From Sequoia sempervirens (lineage: Eukaryota > Streptophyta > Pinopsida > Cupressales > Cupressaceae): 64,000 nt of DNA. This document shows positions 12,641 to 22,988 of the stretch, in pieces. The stretch's first letter is position 1. Each line of letters opens with the position of its first letter. The notes under the pieces were generated by a model, which ran no database searches, had not been told where the DNA came from, and saw nothing but the letters and a program-made list of their open reading frames with translations. A program made the translations under genes and the position numbers. The stretch spans positions 157,922,635 through 157,986,634 of the forward strand of contig VDFB02047230.1 in the NCBI GenBank assembly GCA_007258455.2, in the 5' to 3' direction.

Positions 12641-14163
12641 TCAACCTCATAAGAATGAAATAAAAAAGAACCATCAAGACAATTTCATCTTGCTACTACA
12701 AGAAATTTGTCACTCTACCACAACTACACAATACACCATGACAACCATTGTGGAAAGGATAGGAGAAACCATAAGCCATAAGGTAAGTGTAATACTAAGA
12801 AGGAGGAAAACCATTGAAAAATGAACCAAAGGAACACCAACCACCACAAAGTGGAAAAATTCCCAAGAGAGACCAAATCCATTACAAATCCAAAAGATAA
12901 GCTAAGAACACCATAGGTGTACATTACAAACTAAATATACTCACCACGCAAAGGAACAATTACCAAAAAGGGAGAAACAAGACTAGCTATTAGAATATTA
13001 GCCCTTGTAGAAAAATTCTCCTAAATAATTGTGAGAAAATGTGAGATAAGATCTAGATCTAGGATCTTCCTTATCGAACTAGTGTCACCCCTTTATAAAC
13101 AACTCCAAGGGTCACAAATAAAATGTTTAACAAATCAATTCAATGCAAAATGATCGACTAGGAAGCATATAATGAGCCCTAAATTTAATTTAGATTATGA
13201 AGGTTCAAAGGTCATTTTTACAATCACACATTTAACCCATGATGTTTATGCAATGATTAATCTAATCCATGGAAAATTAGGACTGGTCCCAAGGGATGAT
13301 TGTAGATGCTATAGTTATGTATCAATTGCTAGCAAAAATTGTGTCACTTGTACCTTTGTCATTACACATGCAAAATATCAAACTCAAAGAGAATGCAAAA
13401 TATTAAAATAAAAAAGAATCCAAAATAAATACAAAATATACAATTTTCACCATTACAATTATATAAAATATTATGTTTCAAAATAGTTAATCAAATAAAT
13501 TCAATATTGAAAAATATTTAATATATAAATATACTTTTATACATAATATATAATTTATGTAACTTATTCTAAAAACTAATTTTATTTAAATGCTAACTTT
13601 TAAATTAATGTCTAATATTTTTTAAATAAGAAAATAATTCTTTAATTTTGAAGTACTTTACAAATGTTGGCTTGTGAATGCCACATAATGTGATATCTTT
13701 AATGAGAAAATTCCTTTGTATGGTTTCTTTCCATTATTTAAAAGGTTGGCATAGCCAAACTCGTTTTAAAAATCCAATATAAAGTTGTAGACACTCAAAT
13801 AGTCCAATCATCTAATTCTGATTAATTAACATCACTTCCTCCTAAATCACCTCTACACTAACCATTTAATTAAATAATTTTTATTATTTAGTTAAATTCA
13901 TCAATTTTTACTATTAATCAAATAAAGTAATTTATTAGATTACTTCACTAATGTTCATCTAATTTAATTAAATAAATCAAATTATTTAATTAAATCCCCT
14001 ATGTCCTCTCATTTGTTTAAATAAATCTAATTATTTAACAAATGTCATAAAAACCCCTAATCCCACTTAGATTAATTAATTCTAAATTAATTAACCTAAT
14101 TACCCCCTAATCCTCATTACCCATTTCCCTAGCCTTTAACCCCACCCTTGGTTAAGTCAACCC
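12641..14163. other. AT-rich spacer, possible old Gypsy LTR in its right part
   Basis: No gene recognised; the 79-codon frame at 13172-13411 resembles nothing known. From about 13790 the sequence is dominated by TTAATTAA-type stretches and then by C-rich, CCCCTAATCC-like runs. That composition is common in U3 regions of large plant Gypsy LTRs and may be the left part of the LTR that ends at 16016, but I cannot see a TG start. Confidence 0.4.
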
Positions 14164-14809
14164 TGTTAGTTTTAGGATCAGATATGAAAGGAGATTTTAA
14201 TTCAATTTCAAACAAATAGACACAGCATATACCCTGGGAAAACCCTCCAACTTGAGGGAGAAAAACCCAGCAATAATATATCTCTTATATATTGAATAAT
14301 GAAGCCAAATTCGCTTTTACAATGAGGCCAAATACAAGGCCAAAAGTAAGCACCACACTTGATGCAAACACAAGATAATATATAACTCCTTGTTGATGTT
14401 AATATCAATCTCTCTTAGTGATGAACTCAGCCTCTTTCAAGACTTCGATCTGCACTTGATAAACTCACACTTGAATACACACGAACTATGAACTGATCTC
14501 TTTGAATGGTGAACAGCATCTTGTATGTATACAAATCATAGAGATAGCCTTCAAGAATCGTGACTTTTCACATTACAAAGTCGGCCCAAGAATGAAAGAG
14601 TATAACTCAAAGAAGGTGGTGAATGAAAGGAAGTCGGCCTCATGTAATTTTGATTTACAATAATTAAATATCATTAATTATTTCAATCTCCAAGTGAAGC
14701 TCCTCTTCACTTAATATCGACTCAAATAAATTAAATAGCCTGGCGGCTATATTTAATTTAAGCTAGATATAAGTTGAGGCTGGAAGTAAGAAGCCCGACA
14801 CTGTTAACA
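14164..14809 (-). repeat. Solo LTR, Copia-like, reverse orientation
   Basis: The 646-bp block begins TGTTAG and ends TGTTAACA, so on the minus strand it runs from TGTTAACAGTG to ACTAACA, an LTR-like pair of ends. Read on the minus strand it contains GGGTTTTTCTCC and GGGTTTTCCCAGGG, motifs typical of the R-U5 part of plant Copia LTRs. TCAAC is present just right (14810-14814) and, two bases off, just left (14157-14161), a plausible target duplication. No internal region remains. Confidence 0.6.
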
Positions 14810-16016
14810 TCAACAAACTCTTGGTCAACTAACCAAGTTGCACAAGAAAATCAATTCTTTTAAATAAGTAATTGTTGTATTTATCCTCATAAAGGCATAT
14901 TCTAGGGAATATTCCCTTAAAGCCCTTTTGTTGACTTTCCCTCCCAAAGGCATTTAAACTTCTTACAAGGTTTTCAATGCTTCTTCCAAAGGCATTTAAG
15001 CCTCTTACAAAACCCTTAATGCCCCTTACAAAGGCATTAACTTCTCTTACATCCTCATTAACATGCCTTCAATTCTCTTACATCCCCCTCACCCCTTCAC
15101 CTACAAGTCAACTAACCAAGTTGCACAAGAAAATCAATTCTTTTAAATAAGTAATTATCTTATTTATCCTCACAAAGGCATATTCTATGGAATATTCCCT
15201 TAAAGCCCCTTTTTTTGACTTTCCCTCCCAAAGGCATTTAAACTTCTTACAAGGTTTTCAATGCTTCTTCCAAACACATAAATACCTCTTGCAAAGGCAT
15301 TTAATTGCACTTACATGTCATCTTGCCCCTCTTACACCTTCAACAACATTCTCTTACATTTCAACCATATTCATTTAATTCTCTTACATCCTCTTACACA
15401 TCCACCTACATGCCTTAACTCTACACATTCTCCAAAATGTGCTCCACCTCCATCCATTAGCCTTGTGACAAGTGTCACAATTCTATTGACTCCCCTTTTA
15501 GTCCCACATTCATCAATTTCACTCTTTCTTCAACCCTTGAATCCTATAAGTAGAGGCATCTTCTACTTGAAATGGATCCATCACCTCATGCAAAGTCATT
15601 ATGCTCATTTCATCCATCAATCATCCAATTTCTATCACTATCTTTGATGGAAATTAGCATTTATCAAATCTATTTTGATCCACAACTTCATGCTTTTCAT
15701 ATCATTTTAGCTTGAATTTACTATCATTTTGCATCAAAATCAGCATTGTTCATCAGGATCTTGGAGCTTATCAAATTGGGATTGTGAAAGGGTCACTTTC
15801 CACATCAAAGTGACACCAATCCCCTTATGGGATGGGGTTTGAGTAGCTTAGATTAGGATTTCATGTTCATTTACTTGTTATTTCATGTTATTTTGATCAT
15901 GTTTTCATCTTCGTAACATGCTTAAGAATCTCATAGGGAATGCTTATTTTTCTTGTTTAAATGACTAATACTCTTGGGTTTGCCCATGTTTGAGCAGGTA
16001 TAGGTTGGCATTCACA
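14810..16016 (+). repeat. 5' LTR (right part) of an old Gypsy element
   Basis: The block ends in TTCACA immediately before a primer-binding-site-like sequence at 16017, which defines the LTR's right end. A TATA-type promoter (CCTATAAGTAGAGGC) lies at about 15542-15556, so transcription would start near 15580. U3 contains a direct duplication of about 170 bp: 14823-14998 and 15108-15275. Many short AAAGGCATTTAA and CTCTTACA repeats are scattered between. The left end is not resolved, and the LTR may extend left beyond the reverse Copia LTR. Confidence 0.6.
15542..15556 (+). promoter_or_regulatory. TATA box of the old Gypsy LTR
   Basis: CCTATAAGTAGAGGC is a near-consensus plant TATA context. 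It lies about 460 bp before the LTR end, a reasonable position for the U3/R boundary. Confidence 0.55.
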
Positions 16017-16036
16017 TTTTGGTGCTAGAAGGAGGG
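16017..16036 (+). other. Primer-binding site of the old Gypsy element
   Basis: The sequence starting TTTTGGTGCTAGAAGG directly follows the CA end of the LTR. It closely resembles the TGGCGCTAGAAGGAGG-type primer sites I associate with plant Tat/Ogre-like Gypsy elements. The tRNA is not assigned. Confidence 0.55.
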
Positions 16037-17760
16037 ATAATTCTCTTGTGCTTGTTTTTGTGCCTGGGTTTAATAACACGTCACATTTGATAACACGTCT
16101 AGTTTGATATTATTTGTAGATTGAAGAGAAACATCAACTTGGAAAACTAAAATCATTTTTGAATGCTCACTGTAATAGCTTATGATTTCCAATTCTACTC
16201 TTCATTTTCTATTTTAGGACCAACTAGCATTACTTTGGACTTAAAATTAACCATCTACTTAAGTTTTTCAAGTTGGTTAAAAATTGAACTTAGAAATTTA
16301 CTAGACATTGCTATGTGGGTTAAAATTGAACAAGACAATCAAACACTTTCATTTGGCGCTTAAAATGAACTCATCTTGCTTTAAAGGTTAAAATTAATGA
16401 GTGCTTGCTTTTTTGTGACACACTTTTAGTGTGTATCCACTCCCCTTGTGCTTTGTGTGATCTTGGGTGAAGAGAAACAATCAAGTGTACTTTGTTGCTT
16501 ATGTGCACTTGTAGTACACATCTTCTCCCCTTGCGCTTCGTGCGATCTTGGGTGAAGAAAAATACTTAAGTACACCTTTATTCTTTGTGTCACCCTTAAG
16601 AGAGGGTTTACTATGAGAAACACCCCACAATTGGAAACTCATAGGCAATTTCTTGCAAGAATGTTTATCGGCAGGCTATATTAAAGGTTGGGAAATCGTG
16701 AGAAAGTACCTTCAATCTTGGACTGTATAACATACTACACCTAGTACCATGCCTTAAGTGGAACGGGAACGATAGTAAGAGCCTTAAGTGGAAAATCAAG
16801 TGTGTATACGGTTGGGCGTTCTCGGTTTGTTGTCAATAAAGAACCTTGTCTAAGTAGTGGCCAACTTGTCCATCTAAAGAGTTTATCAAAGTAGTGCATT
16901 GGAATTTATTTCCAAGAAGTTACTTGCCATGTCTGATTTTGGTTAAAGTGTAGAGGTTAAGACTTCATTCTTAACATACCTCTACACTCTCTCCTCAATT
17001 GCATGTAAATTTGTCTCTTCTACTACGAAGAGCATGAGGCAAGCCTACTATAAAAAACATACCACTTGAGCTAGGAATGTTACTGCTTGTGAGTCCATTA
17101 AACACATTGCTTGGTTATCAAACATTGAAACAAACATTTAACAAATCATCAAAATTTCAAACCCTTTGAAAAGAGTGAATACCTTTGAAGATTCCAATTA
17201 TTACTGCTTGTCCCTAGGGATTTTATCCTTAGAGGCTTCTAAATATTTGGGCTCATATCTCAATTTTCTATGTTCAAAGTCAACCTAGGGAAACTATGAC
17301 CTTGACTCTTTGATTTTTGCATGTTCTTCATGACCTTGGTCTTGTAAAAAAGTCCCTCTTAGGTTCATTTAGGATCAAAACAAACGTTTCATCCATCTCA
17401 AACATCTATCAACTCCATCCCACAAACAACTTTAGAGCTTTGGAAACATCAATATTCTAGTCAAGTAAATCATCAAACCAAATCAAAATCAGCTTGTTTA
17501 GTTAGGTGTGTGGGCATGAATCCTTTATCACACATTTAGTTAAATTGCATCCTTTGAATAAGTTTATCCAAAGATCACAAGTCTATCCTAGGGTTTACAA
17601 GCTCATTATCCAAATCAAAACAATCAAAATCAGACCTTAAGTCTAGTATTGACCCAAAGTTCTCTAAGTTCAAACACTTGTATCATCCACCCTTTCATCT
17701 TTCATCTCATCATTGATCCTAAACACCTTAGGGGGTCAGTTTTGCAACAATATCAAAACA
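16037..17760 (+). other. Long untranslated leader of the old Gypsy element
   Basis: About 1.7 kb between primer site and gag without coding potential; long leaders are usual in Tat/Ogre-like elements. It includes an imperfect direct repeat of about 85 bp: 16425-16510 and 16511-16595, each with CTCCCCTTG, a GTGCTTTGTGTG- or GCGCTTCGTGCG-type stretch, then GATCTTGGGTGAAGA. The repeat may be structural or regulatory. Confidence 0.5.
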
Positions 17761-17762
17761 CA

Positions 17763-19134
17763 AGAACATGGAATATAAACTTGATTCATACATCATGAGT
17801 GATCTAAATCAACCAAACTATCAAATCCTTACAATTCCAATTGATTATCAAAACTCACATTTATACAATTCACACATGGGATCATTATAGCCTACAAACC
17901 TCAATGATACAACAAATCTGAGTATGCCCAATTTAAATTTTGGAACACCTTTCCCTATGGTACAGATTTAAATCAAAGTCAAAACTTTCCAATCTATCAA
18001 CCACATGATCAATACATGAGTCTTCAACAAAACAACATTATCCCACCAAATTAATACATTCCAAAGGTGAATATGCGAAATACAAGCTTACCAAACATGA
18101 ACATATCAAATCCACACTTGGTGAACTATGGGATAGATATGTTCATGAATCATACCAATGTTCAAATTCCAAGCAATATATTAACTCAATGTATTGATCC
18201 AATTCCAGGTAACACCATGCAAAATCAAAGCTACCTAAATCAAAGAAATGTGTTTCCAAACCAAAACAATGTTCAATGCCAACCTATAATGCAAAATCTA
18301 AACATCATCCCAAATCATAACATTGTCCAAAATCAATTTGTGCAGGATCCTATACAAATACCACAAGTGTATATTCCAAATATGCTTAACCAACAACCAA
18401 ATCAACTATATCAAGGGTGTCAAAATCAAAATCAAGATCAATTTTTGTGAAATTAAATTGCTTCACTTACCAAAATAGTTGATTCATTGTGCCAAGAGAC
18501 ATCTCCACCCCAAAATCTACACACTCCCCCATTATTTAAACCATGTCATCAAAACATTGGGTTGTGTCTGCAACCACATCAATAACAATATCTCCAATAT
18601 CAAGAGGTTGGATATCAAGATCAACAACAAACCCAATCACCACATCTCCAAGATCAATCACAACAAGAATCGCCTCAACAAGCACAAATCTCACAATATC
18701 ACAAACATGAATACACTCCTTTGGGAGAGCCAATTGAATCCGCATTACACAAGCTAGTTAATGGAAAAGTCATCACACTCCCAAAAGTAAGTGCTTTCAA
18801 CTCTATCATAAACTTCCCTTGGAATAAGGGTAGATCTTATTGTGAGTATCATAGAGAAAATATTCATAAAACATCAAATTGTATTCCAACTCATAAATCT
18901 CATCCACGACCTTGATCAAGGAAAAATAATTGTTGAGGACAATGATCAAGATTCAACCATTAGTGATAGCAGTGACAGTCTCTCCACCATAATTGTTGAA
19001 AACAATAATCAAGATCTATCCATTGATGAGCACCTTGAAGATGTTTCTACCTCATCCGAAGATCAAATCAACATACATCAAGAGTCACTTTTTGGTCATG
19101 ATCAAAACCCCTCAACAATATTTGGCAAAGATCT
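17763..19134 (+). pseudogene. Old Gypsy gag, 5' part, Asn/Gln-rich
   Basis: Gag packages the element's RNA. The middle (18067-18450) is very rich in Asn, Gln, Ile and Pro. It is followed by Gln/His-rich sequence in shifting frames. At 18721-18900 come GEPIESALHKLV and a knuckle-like C-E-Y-H-x4-H-x4-C (YCEYHRENIHKTSNC), which resembles the YCxxHRExGHxTxxC motif of plant Tat-like gag proteins. LIHDLDQGKIIVEDND follows in another frame, then an acidic region. The gene is cut at 19134 by the Gypsy element at 19135-32331 and resumes at 32332. Several frameshifts make it non-functional. Confidence 0.65.
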
Positions 19135-21051
19135 TGTTACCTATTTTTCACCAATGGCCTCAATTAGGCAAGGCAATCTATGTTTCAGGTGTTCTTAAAG
19201 TCCAAATGGGACATTTGCATCAGGGGTTAGGTCATGCATCTAATGATATTTCACAAGGAGGTCTATTGGAAATCCTTGTCTCAATCAGATTCGGCATAAT
19301 CTCCTGAGGAAGAAAGTCGCTGGGACTTATCAGATGTCTCGTCAACTGGCAGTGTTTTATATTCATTCGGGATCCACCGGTCGGCCAGACATTTCATTCG
19401 CTGAGGGTTTTCATATGTCTCCTCGACTGTTGAGGTCCCGCCGACCATTGCATAGGGCTAGCATTGCCGAAAGATATAGGAGCTCGACGAGAGGTCTCGC
19501 TAACCAAGTAAAGGTCTCACCGAAAAAGGAGGGTCTCGCCGAAATGAAAGGGATTCCCTTCGGGGAGATGTCTCGCCAATCGCTATGATCTCTTTCCGAC
19601 TGAAGATCTCTTGTCGAACTAATGTGTCTCTGATGATAGTCTGGGCGATGACGAGGGCGAGATCAATATGACTTTTTCTTTCGATATAGGGTCTCGTCGA
19701 CTGTCGCGTGTCATGTTGATAGCTGCTATGAGGTGAACTCGCATCGGGGAGACATGATCAGTGTCTCACCGACATGTGATTCTGATGAAGAGTTTTTGAC
19801 CACCTGAAGAAGCTTGTGTGCCATCTGTTCGACCAACCGGAGGAAGCTACAAGGAGTCATGGCAGTTTGACCCCTATAAAGAAGATCAGTGGAACATAAG
19901 CAATGTGGACTTTCTCTATGAATAAAGCAATGAATCAATTCGATATCCAGGGGGTGGCATCTATAAAGATCTAGGAGGAGATCGAAGACTATTTCTAGAG
20001 AGGTCAACTTGTAGAAGGATCTAGAGCAAGAAGAAAGCTGGCAGAAAGGAGAAAGCCTCAAGTCTGTGACAATTGGGGTCACTGCTGGCAAAGGGGGATC
20101 GGCATTTATGGTAACACTCAGAAGCATTCAAGGAAGCTCAGCAAGGAGATTTGAAGATGGACACGAGAACCAGGAAGTTAATGTTGTAGTTGCGAAAGAT
20201 CAAGAGGGTCATTCCTAGGGCAACTCTTCACCGACAAAGACAACAGGGATACAATTAAATGTAGCATTAACTTCATTCAAAAAGATCTAAGGGGCAGATC
20301 TTTCTACAAACTGATATTTTTTGTAAGCCCTAGGGAGCCGACATCTTTTGTATATATGGCATTTTTTGCCTCTTTTGGTAGTTAGTTCTTACCTGGTGCT
20401 TTTTTGTTTTTGTAACTTGTGGAGTTCTTTGCAGAAGAGAGGCTATGTTTTGTAACTCATGACAGGCATGTATATCAATGTTTCACCATTGAAATCAATG
20501 AGTATCAGCGCTTTACCTTTTCAATCTCTCTATTAAATTATGTACATTCGTATAATTGATGAAACTGCTTGTGAAACTGTTTGATTCCTCGTGGTTGTCT
20601 TATTTTAGCACCTTTCCGTAGAGCAATATGTATTTTGCAGGTTGTGAGATGTGTTCAAAACACAGTACTCTCTAGTTGTGAAGTTAGTTCTTCCTTCTAG
20701 GAGTGTAGCCATATGAACCTTTTCATGAAATGTTTATGCAGAAAACATATGTGATTGAGTTGTGTACAACTAAGCTTTTGTCATTGACTGAAATTGTGTG
20801 TGTAAACTATGTTATATGTCTTCCTATTAAATTTGGTGTATCACCATAGGATTTAAGTTTTATTTTTATGCATTCCTTCTCCCTTTTCCTTACAAGATCA
20901 GTATTTTACGTGATACTACCACCATAGGAAGTTGGCCTTCTCTAGAGGTTGACCTCTATCTATAAGTGACCCACAGCTTTAGAGGTCTTCCCATGTTACA
21001 CTGAGGTGTTGAACATCAGGTTCAACAAGGGTGCAATTTCAAGTGATAACA
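19135..21051 (+). repeat. 5' LTR of the nested Gypsy element
   Basis: Starts TGTTACC and ends GATAACA, forming the inverted TGTTA/TAACA pair. The U3 part (about 19290-19760) is unusually GC-rich and contains many GGTCTCGCCGA-like motifs. A TATA-like TATATATGG lies at 20351-20359. The sequence between 20460 and 21051 is presumably R and U5. Confidence 0.95.
20351..20359 (+). promoter_or_regulatory. TATA box of the nested Gypsy 5' LTR
   Basis: TATATATGG follows ATCTTTTG and is conserved exactly in the 3' LTR at 31629-31637, in a stretch with few differences between the two LTRs. Confidence 0.5.
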
Positions 21052-21075
21052 GTTTTGGCACGCCCGGTGGGACGA
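21052..21075 (+). other. Primer-binding site of the nested Gypsy element
   Basis: TTTTGGCACGCCCGGTGGG begins one base after the LTR end. The TGG start directly after CA is the expected primer-site position. Plant Tat-like elements often have TGGCACGCC-type sites, but I do not assign the tRNA. Confidence 0.6.
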
Positions 21076-21193
21076 AGTTAGAAGTAAAATTCCTGAGCCT
21101 TGCTGTTTTGATGTGCTGACAGTGAGTTGATAGCCTTTTAGAGGTCATTTTTTTAAGCATATCTGGCGACTCTGCGTAGAGGAAAGGATCAAT

Positions 21194-22988
21194 GTGTTTA
21201 TTTATATGAGAAAAATAGAAACTAGAAGTTCAAAAGCTATAGAGTTTCTACATTTATCTCCTCCAAGAAGAAGAGGGAGAACTCTCAAAAGGACTATTCC
21301 TTCTCCTAGAGTTCAGTCAACACCACCTAGTGTTAGTGACAAGACACTGTTTTCATACGAAAGGAGAAGAAGAGACCCTCTAGCTAGGCGTTCAGCATCT
21401 CTTACTCTTAGAACGAAACTTTCTGCCTCCTCATCCGGGGCTTTCAATTGTTCAACAAACAGTATTTTTGCTATAGCAAATACGTTTCAACCAAGTTCAA
21501 GTTTTGTTTCAGCAAGTGTACCAATGCATTCCGGCTCAATGGAAGTGCCAAGGGCCTTTACTTTCATACCGTTCAACTAGGGTAGTCCCCTTAATCTAGC
21601 ACAACATGATGATATTCCATTAACAGCGTTAAAAGGGTTATCAGAGTTTACTGGAGAAGGACAAGCGACACCTGTTGAGCATATCAGGGATGTGGCAGCA
21701 TTGTGCAATGTGCATCATGTGACATAGGAAAATGTGGTTGTGATATTGCTAGCTGCATCTTTCAAGAAGAAGGCATTGGAATGGTTTAGAAGCTTGCCAG
21801 TGGGTTCTATAAGAACATGGGATGAGCTTGGTGATGAATTTACTAGATTTTTTGAGGAAAAATTTGATCACCTGTCTTTGGTAGAGCAGTTAACAACCAT
21901 CAAAAGAGCCCCACAAGAACAAATGGCGGACTTCAATATCCGATTTCAAAAAACTTGGAACAGAGTACCTGCTACGGTAAGGCCTTCTGTTGATTATGCA
22001 TTCTTATATTATTTGAAAAGTTTAAATAGTGATATCTCAATCATGATACATTCCATGGGGGTATTTCTTTACCTCAGGCTTATAGCATAGCTATTAAGAT
22101 AGAAAATAACCTCATTCAGGCAGGCAAGTTAGCACCCAAGCCACCTATGCCCTATTTCCCTGAAATTCAATCAAATATGCCATTGCAAATGCCATCTTTA
22201 TCCCCTTTACCTGCTTTTCCAACATTACCCATTGCTGTGAGCCAGGGAGTATCAGTTGCAGGACCATCAAGTGAATTGCAAGAGATCAAGTCTAGTCAGC
22301 ATAAGATGGAGAGAATTTTACAAACCATGGGAAATGAGTTGACCAGCATGAAGAAACAGTATCAAGGGGCAAAGCTGAATTTTCAATAGCAGAACCAACA
22401 GCAAGGTCAGAATGCAAATCAGTCTTATCAAAATCAGGGATATCAGTATCAGCAACATAGGCAACCCTATCAAGGTGGTTATCAAAGGCAAAATGTTAAT
22501 CAAAGACCATTCCAATCTTATAATCCAGCTCCTCTCAATGCTGCAAGTCCAGTGAAAGATATGGTTCTAGCCCAGAATAACCTTGTGATAGAAAATGAAT
22601 GGTGTTATTCGTGTAATCAAGCACATAACCCAGCCTCATGTTCAAATGGGGTAGTTAATCAGGCATTTATGGTCCATAATGTTGTCAGTCCATAGTCAGA
22701 TGCACCGGTTAATATACCTGAACAACAACCGAATATACATTTTAGTGAGACTGCATTTTTAAATTGGCAAAGTGAAGAGTTATGTGGTGTGAATGTTGAT
22801 TCAACAATTGCAGCCAATACACGAGCTAAGAAAAGAGCTCTAGAGGTGGAGCAATCAGCTAATAAAAACAAGGGGCCTGTAACTATAGAAGCACCATCCA
22901 CACCTATTCTGAATGTACCAAAAAAATTATTGTCTTACCAATCAATGAGTAGCCTCACAAGAATAAGGAACCGACTACTGCCAAGGTA
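21194..22988 (+). pseudogene. Nested Gypsy gag
   Basis: Structural protein of the element's particle. After a basic N-terminus (PPRRRGRTL), the Retrotrans_gag core is clear at about 21640-22090: LTALKGLSEFTGEG, KKKALEWFRSLP, IRTWDELGDEF and FFEEKFD. A Gln/Asn/Tyr-rich segment follows (22380-22560), then a knuckle-like C-x2-C-x3-H-x4-C (CYSCNQAHNPASC) near 22600. Stops: TAG at 21578, 21725, 22387 and near 22695. A frameshift lies at the G-run near 22060 and another near 22930. The gene is interrupted at 22988 by the reverse solo LTR and its frame resumes at 25659. Confidence 0.88.

Noticed and set aside
13172..13411. 79-codon frame with several Cys residues
   Set aside because: No recognisable zinc-binding spacing and no supporting context.
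19334..20127. Open frames in the 5' LTR (and the matching ones at 31004-31532 in the 3' LTR)
   Set aside because: They are duplicated only because the LTR is duplicated, and they differ by stops and frame between the two LTRs.
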